From: JAAYZQ01 sp034428935 | Lineage (GTDB): Bacteria > Chloroflexota > Anaerolineae > JAAYZQ01 | Assembly (NCBI GenBank): GCA_034428935.1 | Contig: DAOUHB010000141.1 | Span: 1 to 14,363 of the forward strand | Direction: 5' to 3' | Length of the DNA stretch: 14,363 nt | Shown: positions 1 to 7,506 of the stretch, piece by piece | Layout of the letters: each line of letters starts with the position of its first letter | How positions within the stretch are numbered: position 1 is the first letter of the stretch | The notes under the pieces: generated by a model | The model's database searches: none | Told to the model about the DNA's origin: nothing | What the model saw: only the letters and a program-made list of their open reading frames with translations | Program-made: the position numbers and the translations under genes

Positions 1-2
1 TG

Positions 3-3000
3 CCGGTGGCCGGGGGCATGGCTCGCGTGGGCATTCCCGCCTATCGCCTGCCCCACGACGTGCTGAACCGCGAGATCGACGAGATCCTCAAGCTGGGCGT
101 GGACCTGCAGCTCAACCACGCGGTGCGCGACGTCCAGGGGCTTTTTGAGCAGGGCTTTGTGGCCGTCTTTTTGGCCATCGGTGCCCACGAGCCGCAAAAG
201 CTGCACATCGAGGGCGAGGACGTGACGGCGGGCGTCTTTCACGGCGTGCCGTTCCTGCGGGCGGTGGCCCTGGGCCAGAAGGCCCAGTTGGGCGACCGGG
301 TGGTCGTCGTCGGCGGCGGGAACACGGCCATCGACACGGCCCGAACGGCGCTGCGCCTTGGCTCGCGAGAGGTCACCCTCCTCTACCGCCGCACCCGGGC
401 CGAGATGCCGGCCAACGACTGGGAGATCGAAGAAGCCCTGGAGGAGGGCGTCAAGCTGGAGGTGCTGGCCCAGCCCATCGCCATCCTGTCCGAAAACGGC
501 CGCATCTCGGGCGTGCGCTGCAACCGGATGGTCCTGGGCGAGCCCGATGCCAGCGGGCGGCGCCGCCCCATCCCGGTGGAGGGCAGCGAGTTCGACATTC
601 CGTGCGACGCCCTGGTAGCGGCCATCGCTCAGGCCCCCGAGATCAGCTTTCTGGCGCCCGACCACGGCCTGGAGCTGACGAGGTGGGGCACCTTCAAGGT
701 GAACGCGCAAACCCTGGAGACCAACAGGCCGGGCATATTTGCCGGCGGCGATGCGGCGGCGGGACCGGGGGCCCTCATCGAGGCCATCGCCGCCGGCCGG
801 CGGGGAGCGCTGTCCATCGACCGCTACCTGCGCGGGGTGCCGCTGCTGACGCCCCGCGAGCAGCTTCCCTTGCCCACCTACCACCTGAACGAGGCCGACA
901 TCGCCGACAAGCTCGCCAGGGGAGAGGTGAACCTGCAGCCCCGCGTCGCGACGCCCAAGGCGCCGGTTGCCGAGCGGCTGGGCGACTTTCGCGAGGTGGA
1001 GCTGTGCGTGAGCGAGGACCAGGCCCTCCGCGAGGCGGCTCGCTGCCTGAGCTGCGGCCTCTGCTCCGAATGCTACCAGTGTGTGCTGGCCTGCAAGGCC
1101 CACGCCATCGACCATCACCAGGCGCCCTACGAAGAGACGCTGGAGGTGGGCGCCGTGATCTTGGCGCCCGGTTACCAGCTTTTCGACCCCTCGCGCTACT
1201 CGGCACTGGGCTACGGCCGCTATCCAAACGTGGTCACCTCCATGCAGTTCGAGCGCCTGCTCTCGGCCTCGGGGCCAACGGCCGGTCACATCGCCCGTCC
1301 GTCCGATCACCAGGAGCCCAAGCGCATCGCCTTCCTGCAGTGCGTCGGTTCTCGCGACCGGGAGCACGAGTATTGCAGCGCCGTGTGCTGCATGTATGCC
1401 ACCAAGGAAGCGATTCTGGCGACAGAGCACGTGCCCGGCGTCGAATGTACCGTCTTTATGATGGACATGCGGGCCTTTAGCAAAGGCTTTGACGCCTATT
1501 ACCAGCGGGCCCGCGAACGGTACGGCATCCGCTACGTTCGCTTTCGCGTGCCGGCCATCGCCGAGGATCCCGACAGCCACAATTTGCGCCTGGTATACGA
1601 AACGGCTGGCGGGCAGAGGCACAGCGACGAATTTGACCTGGTGGTGCTCAGCACGGGCATGGAGCAGCCGGCAGGCGCCCGCGAGTTGGCCGAGGCGGCG
1701 GACATCGCGCTGGATGAGCACGGCTTCTGCAAGACGAATCCCTTCCACCCCGTGGAGACGACGCGGCCGGGGGTCTATGTGTGCGGCGCCTTTGCCCAGC
1801 CCAAGGACATTCCTGATAGCGTCATCCAGGCGGGCGGCGCTGCCGCCGAAGCCCTGGCAGCCATTGGCCGCGCGCGGGGCACCCTGGTGACGCCGGCCGA
1901 ATACCCGCCCGAGACCGAGGTGCAGCCCGGCGACACGCCGCGCATCGGCGTGTTCATCTGTAGCTGCGGCAGCAACATTGCGGGCGTGGTGGACGTGACC
2001 GGCGTGACCGACTATGCCCGGACGCTGCCCGGCGTGGCCCACGCCGAGAACACGATGTACACCTGCTCCGCCGACTCGCTGAAGTTGATCCAGGAGCGGA
2101 TCCAGGAACACGGGTTGAACCGCGTCATCGTGGCTTCCTGCACGCCCCGCACCCACGAGCCCATCTTTCGCGATACAATCCGCCAGGCAGGCCTGAACCC
2201 TTACCTGTTCGAGATGGCCAACATCCGCGACCAGGACTCGTGGGTCCACGCCAGGTGGCCCCAGGAGGCGACGGAAAAGGCCAAGGCGCTCACCCGCATG
2301 GCAGTGGCGCGCTCGCACCTGTTGCGGCCCCTCTACACCGAGGAGCAGAGCCTGAGCCACTGCGCCCTCATCATCGGCGGTGGCGTCGCCGGCATGACCG
2401 CGGCCCTCAACCTGGCGGGCCAGGGCTACGAGGTGGTCCTCGTCGAGCGCGAGGCCGAGTTGGGTGGCCAGGCCCGATCCCTGACGGTCACCGCCGAGGG
2501 CGCCGACGTCCAGGCTTTTCTCGGCGACCTCGTCGCCCGGGTGAGCAGCCATCCATCCATCGAGGTGCTCACCGGGCACCAGGTGGTCAAGTCGGGAGGG
2601 TTCGTCGGCAATTTCAAGACCACCGTTGCCAGCCGGACGGATCTCACCCAGCGCCTCGTCGAGCACGGTGTGACCATCGTCGCTACCGGCGGCCGCGAGT
2701 ACCACGGCTCCGCCCACGGCCTGGGCAGTCATCCCCGCATTGTCACCCAGGGCGACCTGGAAGAATTGCTGCGCGGCTGGCAGGATGGGGGAAGGCAGGC
2801 ACAGGCGGCGGCCATCGACCCGGCGTCGCTGCGGACCGTGGTCATGTTGCAGTGTGCCGGCCCCTGGGACGAGGACGGCAACCACGCGGATTTCTACTGC
2901 AGCCGTGTCTGCTGCTCGGTGGCGGTCAAGAACGCCCTGCGCATCAGGAAGCAGTACCCCAACGCCCAGGTATTTGTGCTTTACAACCGCGACATCCGGA

Positions 3001-3692
3001 CCTACGGCTTCCTGGAGGAGTGGTACGGCCAGGCCCGGGAAGCGGGCGTCAGGTTCGTACACTACGGGGAGGGGACGCGGCCCGACGTGCGCTGGGACGA
3101 CGGGCTCCAGATCTCGGTGCACGACGAGATCCTGGATCGGGCCATCACTTTCAGGCCAGACTTGCTCGTGCTCTCCGCGGCCGTTGTTCCCAACGAGGGC
3201 AGCCGCGAGCTGGCCGACATGCTCAAGTTCTCGTGCACCCTGGAGGGCTTTTTCCTGGAGGCCCACGTCAAGCTCCAGCCCGTGGACTTTCCGGCCGAGG
3301 GCCTCTTCCTGGCCGGCATGGCGCACTATCCCAAGCTGCTGGACGAGACCATCGCCCAGGCAGGGGCCGCCGCTGCACGGGCAGCGCGCATCCTGTCGAA
3401 GGATCAATTGGACGTGGGGGGCGTGGTGGCCACCGTCGACCAGAACAAGTGTACGGGTTGCCTGACCTGCCTGCGCATTTGCCCCTTTGGCGCCGTGCAG
3501 ATCAACCCGAACCTGGTGGGGGTGGGGGGCATCCTGGGCGCGGCCGAGATCAAGGCCGCGGCCTGCCGGGGCTGCGGCCTCTGCCCGGCCGAGTGCCCGG
3601 CCAAGGCCATCCAGTTGCAGCACTTTACCGACGACCAGGTGCTGGCCAAAGAAGAGGCGCTCTTCGCGGCCATCGACATGGCCCTGGCGTGA
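3..3692 (+). CDS. hdrA: NfnB-like/HdrA fusion flavoprotein, 5'-truncated by window edge
   Basis: This is the probable electron-entry and flavin hub of a soluble Hdr-type complex. The frame is open to the window edge and begins inside the LPVAGGM..GIPAYRLP region typical of NfnB/GltD proteins, so the true start and first FAD motif lie upstream. Residues below are counted from the in-frame GTG at 6. Residues 1-280 are NfnB/GltD-like, with an NAD(P) motif VVVVGGGNTAID near 99 and FAGGDAAAGP near 245. A cysteine-rich Fe-S segment (CLSCGLCSECYQC) lies near 347-362. An HdrA-type half with FLQCVGSRD and YCSAVCC follows near 445-465. A second HdrA module begins near 646 (CSCGSN, then CSADSLKLI), with an FAD motif GGGVAGM near 790, LQCAGPWD and YCSRVCC near 950-970. 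Two [4Fe-4S] ferredoxin motifs lie near 1149-1160 and 1187-1198. The second module lacks the ferredoxin insert usual in HdrA. It stops 10 bases before mvhD. The family call is firm; NAD(P)H use is inferred. Confidence 0.9.
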   Translation, partial: PVAGGMARVGIPAYRLPHDVLNREIDEILKLGVDLQLNHAVRDVQGLFEQGFVAVFLAIGAHEPQKLHIEGEDVTAGVFHGVPFLRAVALGQKAQLGDRVVVVGGGNTAIDTARTALRLGSREVTLLYRRTRAEMPANDWEIEEALEEGVKLEVLAQPIAILSENGRISGVRCNRMVLGEPDASGRRRPIPVEGSEFDIPCDALVAAIAQAPEISFLAPDHGLELTRWGTFKVNAQTLETNRPGIFAGGDAAAGPGALIEAIAAGRRGALSIDRYLRGVPLLTPREQLPLPTYHLNEADIADKLARGEVNLQPRVATPKAPVAERLGDFREVELCVSEDQALREAARCLSCGLCSECYQCVLACKAHAIDHHQAPYEETLEVGAVILAPGYQLFDPSRYSALGYGRYPNVVTSMQFERLLSASGPTAGHIARPSDHQEPKRIAFLQCVGSRDREHEYCSAVCCMYATKEAILATEHVPGVECTVFMMDMRAFSKGFDAYYQRARERYGIRYVRFRVPAIAEDPDSHNLRLVYETAGGQRHSDEFDLVVLSTGMEQPAGARELAEAADIALDEHGFCKTNPFHPVETTRPGVYVCGAFAQPKDIPDSVIQAGGAAAEALAAIGRARGTLVTPAEYPPETEVQPGDTPRIGVFICSCGSNIAGVVDVTGVTDYARTLPGVAHAENTMYTCSADSLKLIQERIQEHGLNRVIVASCTPRTHEPIFRDTIRQAGLNPYLFEMANIRDQDSWVHARWPQEATEKAKALTRMAVARSHLLRPLYTEEQSLSHCALIIGGGVAGMTAALNLAGQGYEVVLVEREAELGGQARSLTVTAEGADVQAFLGDLVARVSSHPSIEVLTGHQVVKSGGFVGNFKTTVASRTDLTQRLVEHGVTIVATGGREYHGSAHGLGSHPRIVTQGDLEELLRGWQDGGRQAQAAAIDPASLRTVVMLQCAGPWDEDGNHADFYCSRVCCSVAVKNALRIRKQYPNAQVFVLYNRDIRTYGFLEEWYGQAREAGVRFVHYGEGTRPDVRWDDGLQISVHDEILDRAITFRPDLLVLSAAVVPNEGSRELADMLKFSCTLEGFFLEAHVKLQPVDFPAEGLFLAGMAHYPKLLDETIAQAGAAAARAARILSKDQLDVGGVVATVDQNKCTGCLTCLRICPFGAVQINPNLVGVGGILGAAEIKAAACRGCGLCPAECPAKAIQLQHFTDDQVLAKEEALFAAIDMALA

Positions 3693-3702
3693 GGGAACAA
3701 AG

Positions 3703-4194
3703 ATGACGGGGACGGTTGTTGAGGAAGGAACGGTGGTGACAGCCATGTCCGAATATGAGCCTCAGGTTCTGGCCTTTGCCTGCCACTACTGCGCGTATGC
3801 GGCGGCCGACCTGGCCGGCTCCATGCGCCTGAGCTATCCGCCCAACGTCAAGGTGGTGCACTTGCCCTGTACCGGCAAGGTCGACGTCATTTACCTGCTG
3901 CGCGCCTTTGAAAAGGGGGCCGATGCTGTCTTTGTCGCCGGCTGACTGAAGGGAACATGCCATTACCTGGAAGGTAATCTGGGAGCCGAGCGAAGGGTCA
4001 ACTATGCCAAAAAACTCCTGGCCGAGGTCGGCCTCGAGCCGGAGCGGCTGGAGATGTTCTTTCTCTCTTCGGCCGAAGGAGTACGATTTGCCGAGATTGC
4101 ATCCGAGATGACGGAGCGGGCCCGCCGGCTGGGGCCCAACCCGCTCAAGGATAAAGCGTTTGAACCGTTCATGCCAATGGAGGTTGAAGAATGA
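3703..4194 (+). CDS. mvhD: MvhD/FlpD-type [2Fe-2S] subunit, predicted selenoprotein (TGA 3943-3945 = Sec)
   Basis: MvhD-family proteins carry electrons between a partner oxidoreductase and HdrA through a [2Fe-2S] cluster. Translation stops formally at TGA 3943-3945, but the same frame continues without a break to TGA 4192-4194, and both halves are clear MvhD. The N-terminal half has FACHYCAYAAADLAG and LPCTGKVD; the C-terminal half has TCHYLEGNLGAERRV, FFLSSAEGVRFAE and LGPNPL. The TGA falls on the conserved cysteine of the family's GCxxGDCHY motif, here G-U-LKGTCHY, and a SECIS-like hairpin follows. Two starts are plausible. ATG 3703 has GAGGGA upstream and gives 163 residues with Sec81. ATG 3745 (MSEYEPQVLAF) gives 149 residues with Sec67 and fits the usual family length better. 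The stop overlaps the metV start as ATGA, supporting a full-length product. Automated annotation would probably call a truncated protein or pseudogene. Confidence 0.9.
3943..3982 (+). promoter_or_regulatory. Selenocysteine codon plus bacterial SECIS-like hairpin
   Basis: UGA at 3943-3945 is followed by a perfect 7-bp stem, ATTACCT (3962-3968) with AGGTAAT (3972-3978), closing a GGA loop. If the last U-A pair opens, the loop is UGGAA. Two further C-G pairs (3960-3961 with 3981-3982) could form below a 2-nt bulge. The loop begins 22-23 nt after the UGA and has a G in its first two positions. That agrees with the bacterial SECIS consensus as I recall it (apical loop about 16-37 nt after UGA, small loop, G near its start). 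The hairpin lies inside coding sequence, as expected in bacteria. SelB binding is inferred. Confidence 0.8.
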
Positions 4195-4865
4195 TAGTAG
4201 CCGAACAAAAGCCCTTTGAAGAGATCAAATCTCTGATCTCGGCCGCGAACAAGGTATTGGTCCTTGGCTGCGGCACCTGCGTCACGGTCTGCTTTGCCGG
4301 AGGCGAAAAAGAGGTGTCTATCCTGGCCTCGCAGCTAAGGATGGCCACGCGTCTCGAAGGCCAGGAGAAGGAGATCCGCGAGTTCACCGTCCAGCGCCAG
4401 TGCGAGTACGAGTACAACGAGCTGGCCGCCGACTATATCGCCGACGCCGACATTATCGTCTCCCTGGCGTGCGGCATCGGCGTGCAGACGCTGAACGAGC
4501 AGTTTCCGACCAAGCTGACGGTGCCGGGGGTGAACACCAACGGCCTGAGCCAGCCGACGGAGCAGGGCGTGTGGGCCGAGCGCTGCCAGGCCTGCGGCGA
4601 CTGCGTCCTGGCCCTCACCGGTGGCCTGTGCCCCATCGCCCGCTGCGCCAAGAGCCTGCTAAACGGACCGTGCGGCGGCTCTCAAAACGGTATCTGCGAG
4701 GTCTATGCCGATCGAGAGACGCCCTGCGTTTGGGATCAGATCTATCACCGGCTCAAGGAGCTGGGCCAGTTGGACAAGCTTCTGGAGATCCGGGCGCCCA
4801 AGGACTGGCACACGAGCCGCGACGGCGGCCAGCGTAAAATCGTGCGGGAGGATCTACGGCTATGA
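4191..4865 (+). CDS. metV: MetV, zinc-finger subunit of methylene-THF reductase
   Basis: MetV is the small partner of the acetogen-type methylenetetrahydrofolate reductase MetVF, which reduces methylene-THF to methyl-THF in the methyl branch of the Wood-Ljungdahl pathway. The 224-residue protein has an N-terminal Cys cluster (C27xxC30xxxC34 in GCGTCVTVC). Its C-terminal cysteine-rich region at about 130-165 (RCQACGDC, GGLCPIARC, NGPCGG) is typical of the MetV/MTHFR C-terminal domain and likely binds zinc or Fe-S. It lacks the MTHFR barrel, which is encoded next door. The ATG overlaps the mvhD stop (ATGA at 4191-4194), and its own stop overlaps the metF start (ATGA at 4862-4865). This indicates translational coupling and matched amounts of the three proteins. 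Confidence 0.92.
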   Translation: MIVAEQKPFEEIKSLISAANKVLVLGCGTCVTVCFAGGEKEVSILASQLRMATRLEGQEKEIREFTVQRQCEYEYNELAADYIADADIIVSLACGIGVQTLNEQFPTKLTVPGVNTNGLSQPTEQGVWAERCQACGDCVLALTGGLCPIARCAKSLLNGPCGGSQNGICEVYADRETPCVWDQIYHRLKELGQLDKLLEIRAPKDWHTSRDGGQRKIVREDLRL

Positions 4866-5908
4866 GCGACAATAGCGTCGTCGCAGGAAACGGGTACATC
4901 GTTGGCAGCAAGCTGGAAAAAGCCCTGAAGGCCGGCTACTTTGTGGCTACCGGCGAGCTGGGTCCGCCCCAGAGCGCCGACCGCAAAGAGATCGAGCACA
5001 AGGCCAACTTCCTGAAGGGCATCGTCGAATCGGTCAACATCACCGACAACCAGACGGCCGTGGTCCGCATGTCCTCCATTTCGGTAGCAGTCATGCTCAT
5101 GGAGTTGGGCATCGAGCCCAACATCCAGATGACCTGCCGCGACCGGAACCGGATCGCCATCCAGAGCGACCTGCTGGGCGCCTATGCCCTGGGTTGCCGG
5201 AACCTCCTGTGCCTGACCGGTGACCACCAGACCTTTGGCAACCACCCCCAATCCAAGAACGTCCACGACCTGGACTCGATCTCGCTGCTTCAGGCCGTCC
5301 GCGACATGCGCGACCAGAAGGTCTTCCAGTGCGGAGAAAAGATCAAGGGGCAGGAGCCGCGCTTTTTCCTGGGGGCGGCGGCGAACCCCTTTGCCGACCC
5401 ATTCGAGTTCCGTCCCTACCGCCTGGCCAAAAAGGCCGCGGCCGGTGCGGATTTCATCCAGACCCAGATCATCTTTAACGTACCAAAGTTCCAGGAGTTC
5501 ATGCGGCGCGTGGTAGACCTCGGCGCCCACGAAAAGACCTACATCCTGGCCGGTGTGGCGCCCATCAAGAGCCTGGGCGGGGCCAAGTACATGGCCACCA
5601 AGGTACCGGGTATGGAGGTCGATCCCGAGTACATCACCCGCATGGAAAACGCGACCAAGGGCCTGCCGACCATTGCCGAGATCAAGGCCATGGAACCCAA
5701 GGAAGCAGCCGAGGCCCGGAAGGCGCGACAACAGGCCGCCGAAACCGCGGGTATTGGTATATGTGTCGAGATTATCAACGAATGCAAGAAAATAGAAGGC
5801 GTGGCGGGCGTACACATCATGGCCATCGAATGGGAACAAGCTGTCGACAGCATCGTCAGCCAGACCCAGATCGGCCCGAAGTACGATCCGTCTCGTCAAG
5901 CTGCCTGA
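4862..5908 (+). CDS. metF: MetF, methylenetetrahydrofolate reductase
   Basis: MetF is the flavin-containing TIM-barrel subunit that reduces 5,10-methylene-THF to 5-methyl-THF in the cytoplasm. The 348-residue protein shows the family motifs. ATGELGPP contains the probable catalytic acid Glu32. SVNITDNQTAVVRMSS lies near 58-73. IQMTCRDRNR, LLCLTGDHQTFGNHP and FIQTQIIFNV form later barrel strands. It resembles the MetV-associated MetF of acetogens rather than the NADH-dependent E. coli enzyme. The acetogen form does not by itself take electrons from NAD(P)H and depends on partners, here probably MetV, MvhD and the Hdr subunits encoded in the same run. The start overlaps the metV stop (ATGA). 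The hdrCB gene follows after 13 bases. Enzyme identity is firm; the in vivo electron donor is inferred. Confidence 0.95.
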   Translation: MSDNSVVAGNGYIVGSKLEKALKAGYFVATGELGPPQSADRKEIEHKANFLKGIVESVNITDNQTAVVRMSSISVAVMLMELGIEPNIQMTCRDRNRIAIQSDLLGAYALGCRNLLCLTGDHQTFGNHPQSKNVHDLDSISLLQAVRDMRDQKVFQCGEKIKGQEPRFFLGAAANPFADPFEFRPYRLAKKAAAGADFIQTQIIFNVPKFQEFMRRVVDLGAHEKTYILAGVAPIKSLGGAKYMATKVPGMEVDPEYITRMENATKGLPTIAEIKAMEPKEAAEARKARQQAAETAGIGICVEIINECKKIEGVAGVHIMAIEWEQAVDSIVSQTQIGPKYDPSRQAA

Positions 5909-5921
5909 CGGGAGCCGGCTC

Positions 5922-7418
5922 ATGACTACTATGCTGCAGACCGCTCTTGCCCAGGAGATCCGCGATCGCTCGGGCGAGAACGTATTCCTGTGCTACCAAT
6001 GCAAGAAATGCACTGCCGGCTGCCCGGTGGCAGCCTACTTTGATCTCACGCCGCACCAGGTACTGCGTGCCTGCCAGTTTGGACTGACGGATATGGTGCT
6101 AAACTCGCGGACCATCTCTATCTGTGCCGCCTGCGAAACCTGCTCCACGCGCTGCCCCCAGGGCATCGACATTGCGCGCATCATGGACGTCCTCGAGATC
6201 ATGGCCGCGGAAAAGGGGATCAAGTCCAAGGCGCCCACCGTGCCCATGTTCTACAAGTCCGCCAACCGCGGCATCGATCTGTTCGGGCGCATGTGGGAGC
6301 TGGGGCTGATGGCCGAGCTGTACCTCCGCGAGCTCCTGGCCGGCAAGTTCGACGTCAAGCAACTCGTCAAGTACGACCTGGAGATGGCCCTCAAGATGTT
6401 CCGCGGCGGCAAGCTCAAGCTCCTGCCCAGTGTCGCCCGGCGACGCCGCAACGGCCACCGCCCTGCGAAGGCCGCCGAGGTCATTGCCTTGCCCGCCGAC
6501 GCCGGCGCCTCGAACGGGGAGAATCCCCTGGCCGACGGCGGGGTCGTGTCCTATTACCCTGGCTGCAGCCTGGAGGCTACGGGTATCGAGTTCCACATGT
6601 CTACCGAGGCCATTGCCGAAAAGCTGGGCCTCAAACTGGTCGAGCCGGAAGGCTGGGTCTGCTGCGGTACGTCGCCTGCCCACAACACCGACCACTACCG
6701 CTCCATCAAGCTGCCCATGAAGACGCTGGCCATTGCCGACGAGATGGGCCACCGCTACATGACCATGCCCTGCGCCGCCTGCTTTTCCCGGTTCCGCATC
6801 GCCATGAAGGAAGTGGAAGAAGACCCGGAGCTGCGGCAGCGCATCGCCGACGATATCGGCTTTGACTACAAGGGCGGCATCCAGGTGGACAACCTGTTGA
6901 CGACCATCACCGAAAAAGTGGGCTACGAGGCGGCTGCCAGGCCTGTGGTCAGAAAGCTAAAGGGGCTGAAGGTGGCCTGCTACTACGGCTGCCTGCTGAC
7001 CCGCCCGCCGTCCGTCACCGGCGAGGAACGCTACGAATACCCCATGAACATGGACCACCTGATGGAGGCCCTGGGGGCCGAGGCCGTGGATTGGTCGTAC
7101 AAGACCGACTGCTGCGGCGGCTCGCTCTCCCTTAGCACCCTGGATATTGCCCTGGATCTGAGCCACAAGATCCTGCGGAATGCCATCGAGTGTGGCGCCG
7201 AAATGATCGTCACCGCCTGCCCGCTGTGTCACGTCAACCTGGATGCGCGGCAGAAGCAGATCAATGCCGAGTTCGGCGGCACCTTTGATATCCCCATTGT
7301 TTACTTTACCCAGATGATGGGCGTGGCCTACGGCCTGCACGCCAAGCCACTGGGTCTGGACAAACACTTGAGCGATGCCATCAGTCTTCTGAAAGCCAAA
7401 AGACTATTATTCGCGTAA
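5922..7418 (+). CDS. hdrCB: HdrC-HdrB fusion protein (heterodisulfide-reductase-like)
   Basis: This single polypeptide joins the Fe-S relay subunit HdrC to the catalytic-type subunit HdrB. The HdrC part has two [4Fe-4S] motifs, C24xxC27xxC30xxxC34P and C68xxC71xxC74xxxC78P. A charged, Ala/Gly-rich linker at about 168-203 joins the two parts. The HdrB part has both CCG domains that hold non-cubane [4Fe-4S] clusters. CCG1 has C215, C247-C248 and C284xxC287; CCG2 has C353/C357, C397-C398 and C433xxC436. All cluster cysteines expected of an active HdrB therefore appear present. In methanogens HdrB reduces CoM-S-S-CoB. In this folate-using bacterium the acceptor is unknown, and the metVF context suggests the clusters serve methylene-THF reductase or a bifurcation partner. 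GGGAG lies upstream of ATG 5922; ATG 5931 is an alternative. Domain calls are firm; the reaction is inferred. Confidence 0.93.
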   Translation: MTTMLQTALAQEIRDRSGENVFLCYQCKKCTAGCPVAAYFDLTPHQVLRACQFGLTDMVLNSRTISICAACETCSTRCPQGIDIARIMDVLEIMAAEKGIKSKAPTVPMFYKSANRGIDLFGRMWELGLMAELYLRELLAGKFDVKQLVKYDLEMALKMFRGGKLKLLPSVARRRRNGHRPAKAAEVIALPADAGASNGENPLADGGVVSYYPGCSLEATGIEFHMSTEAIAEKLGLKLVEPEGWVCCGTSPAHNTDHYRSIKLPMKTLAIADEMGHRYMTMPCAACFSRFRIAMKEVEEDPELRQRIADDIGFDYKGGIQVDNLLTTITEKVGYEAAARPVVRKLKGLKVACYYGCLLTRPPSVTGEERYEYPMNMDHLMEALGAEAVDWSYKTDCCGGSLSLSTLDIALDLSHKILRNAIECGAEMIVTACPLCHVNLDARQKQINAEFGGTFDIPIVYFTQMMGVAYGLHAKPLGLDKHLSDAISLLKAKRLLFA

Positions 7419-7426
7419 CTGGGGCC

Positions 7427-7469
7427 TGCCCGCCAGGAACCCGCCTTTGGCGTGTGTTCTTGGCGGGTG
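7427..7469 (+). other. Long inverted repeat between hdrCB and fchA
   Basis: The arm CCCGCCAGGAAC (7429-7440) pairs with GTTCTTGGCGGG (7456-7467), with one G-U wobble. Two more wobble pairs extend it to 7427/7469. The 15-base loop can form a further small stem (CGCC-TTT-GGCG, 7442-7452). It begins 9 bases after the hdrCB stop. There is no T-run directly after it (the next T-rich bases are at 7484-7487), so it is a poor intrinsic terminator. A transcript-processing, stability or partial-attenuation element that sets fchA-folD levels is more likely. The structure is seen; the role is inferred. Confidence 0.6.
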
Positions 7470-7492
7470 CGGGCGCCTCGAGATTTTCATAC

Positions 7493-7499
7493 AAGGAGG
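7493..7499 (+). promoter_or_regulatory. Ribosome binding site that sets the fchA start at GTG 7507
   Basis: A full AAGGAGG lies 7 bases before GTG 7507. The next upstream in-frame start, ATG 7447, has no such site and lies inside the intergenic inverted repeat. The GTG is therefore preferred. Confidence 0.8.
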
Positions 7500-7506
7500 A
7501 CGACAG

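Noticed and set aside
6..8. GTG at 6 as the true start of the first gene
   Set aside because: The in-frame bases before it read LP, matching the conserved LPVAGGM motif, and the frame is open to the edge. The gene starts upstream of the window.
2240..3706. Alternative + strand frame of 488 residues within hdrA
   Set aside because: Out-of-frame shadow rich in Gly, Arg and Pro. The real frame has intact HdrA motifs through the same stretch.
3487..3945. Apparent 152-residue open frame ending at TGA 3945, as a truncated or broken MvhD
   Set aside because: The same frame continues as conserved MvhD to 4194 with a SECIS-like hairpin. The upstream part before 3703 overlaps hdrA in another frame and is not real coding sequence.
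4745..5923. Minus-strand open frame of 392 residues opposite metF
   Set aside because: Antisense shadow of metF with no recognisable domain and no ribosome site or promoter.
7447..7506. N-terminal extension of FchA from ATG 7447
   Set aside because: The region overlaps the intergenic inverted repeat and lacks a ribosome site. AAGGAGG at 7493-7499 points to GTG 7507, which gives the normal family length.
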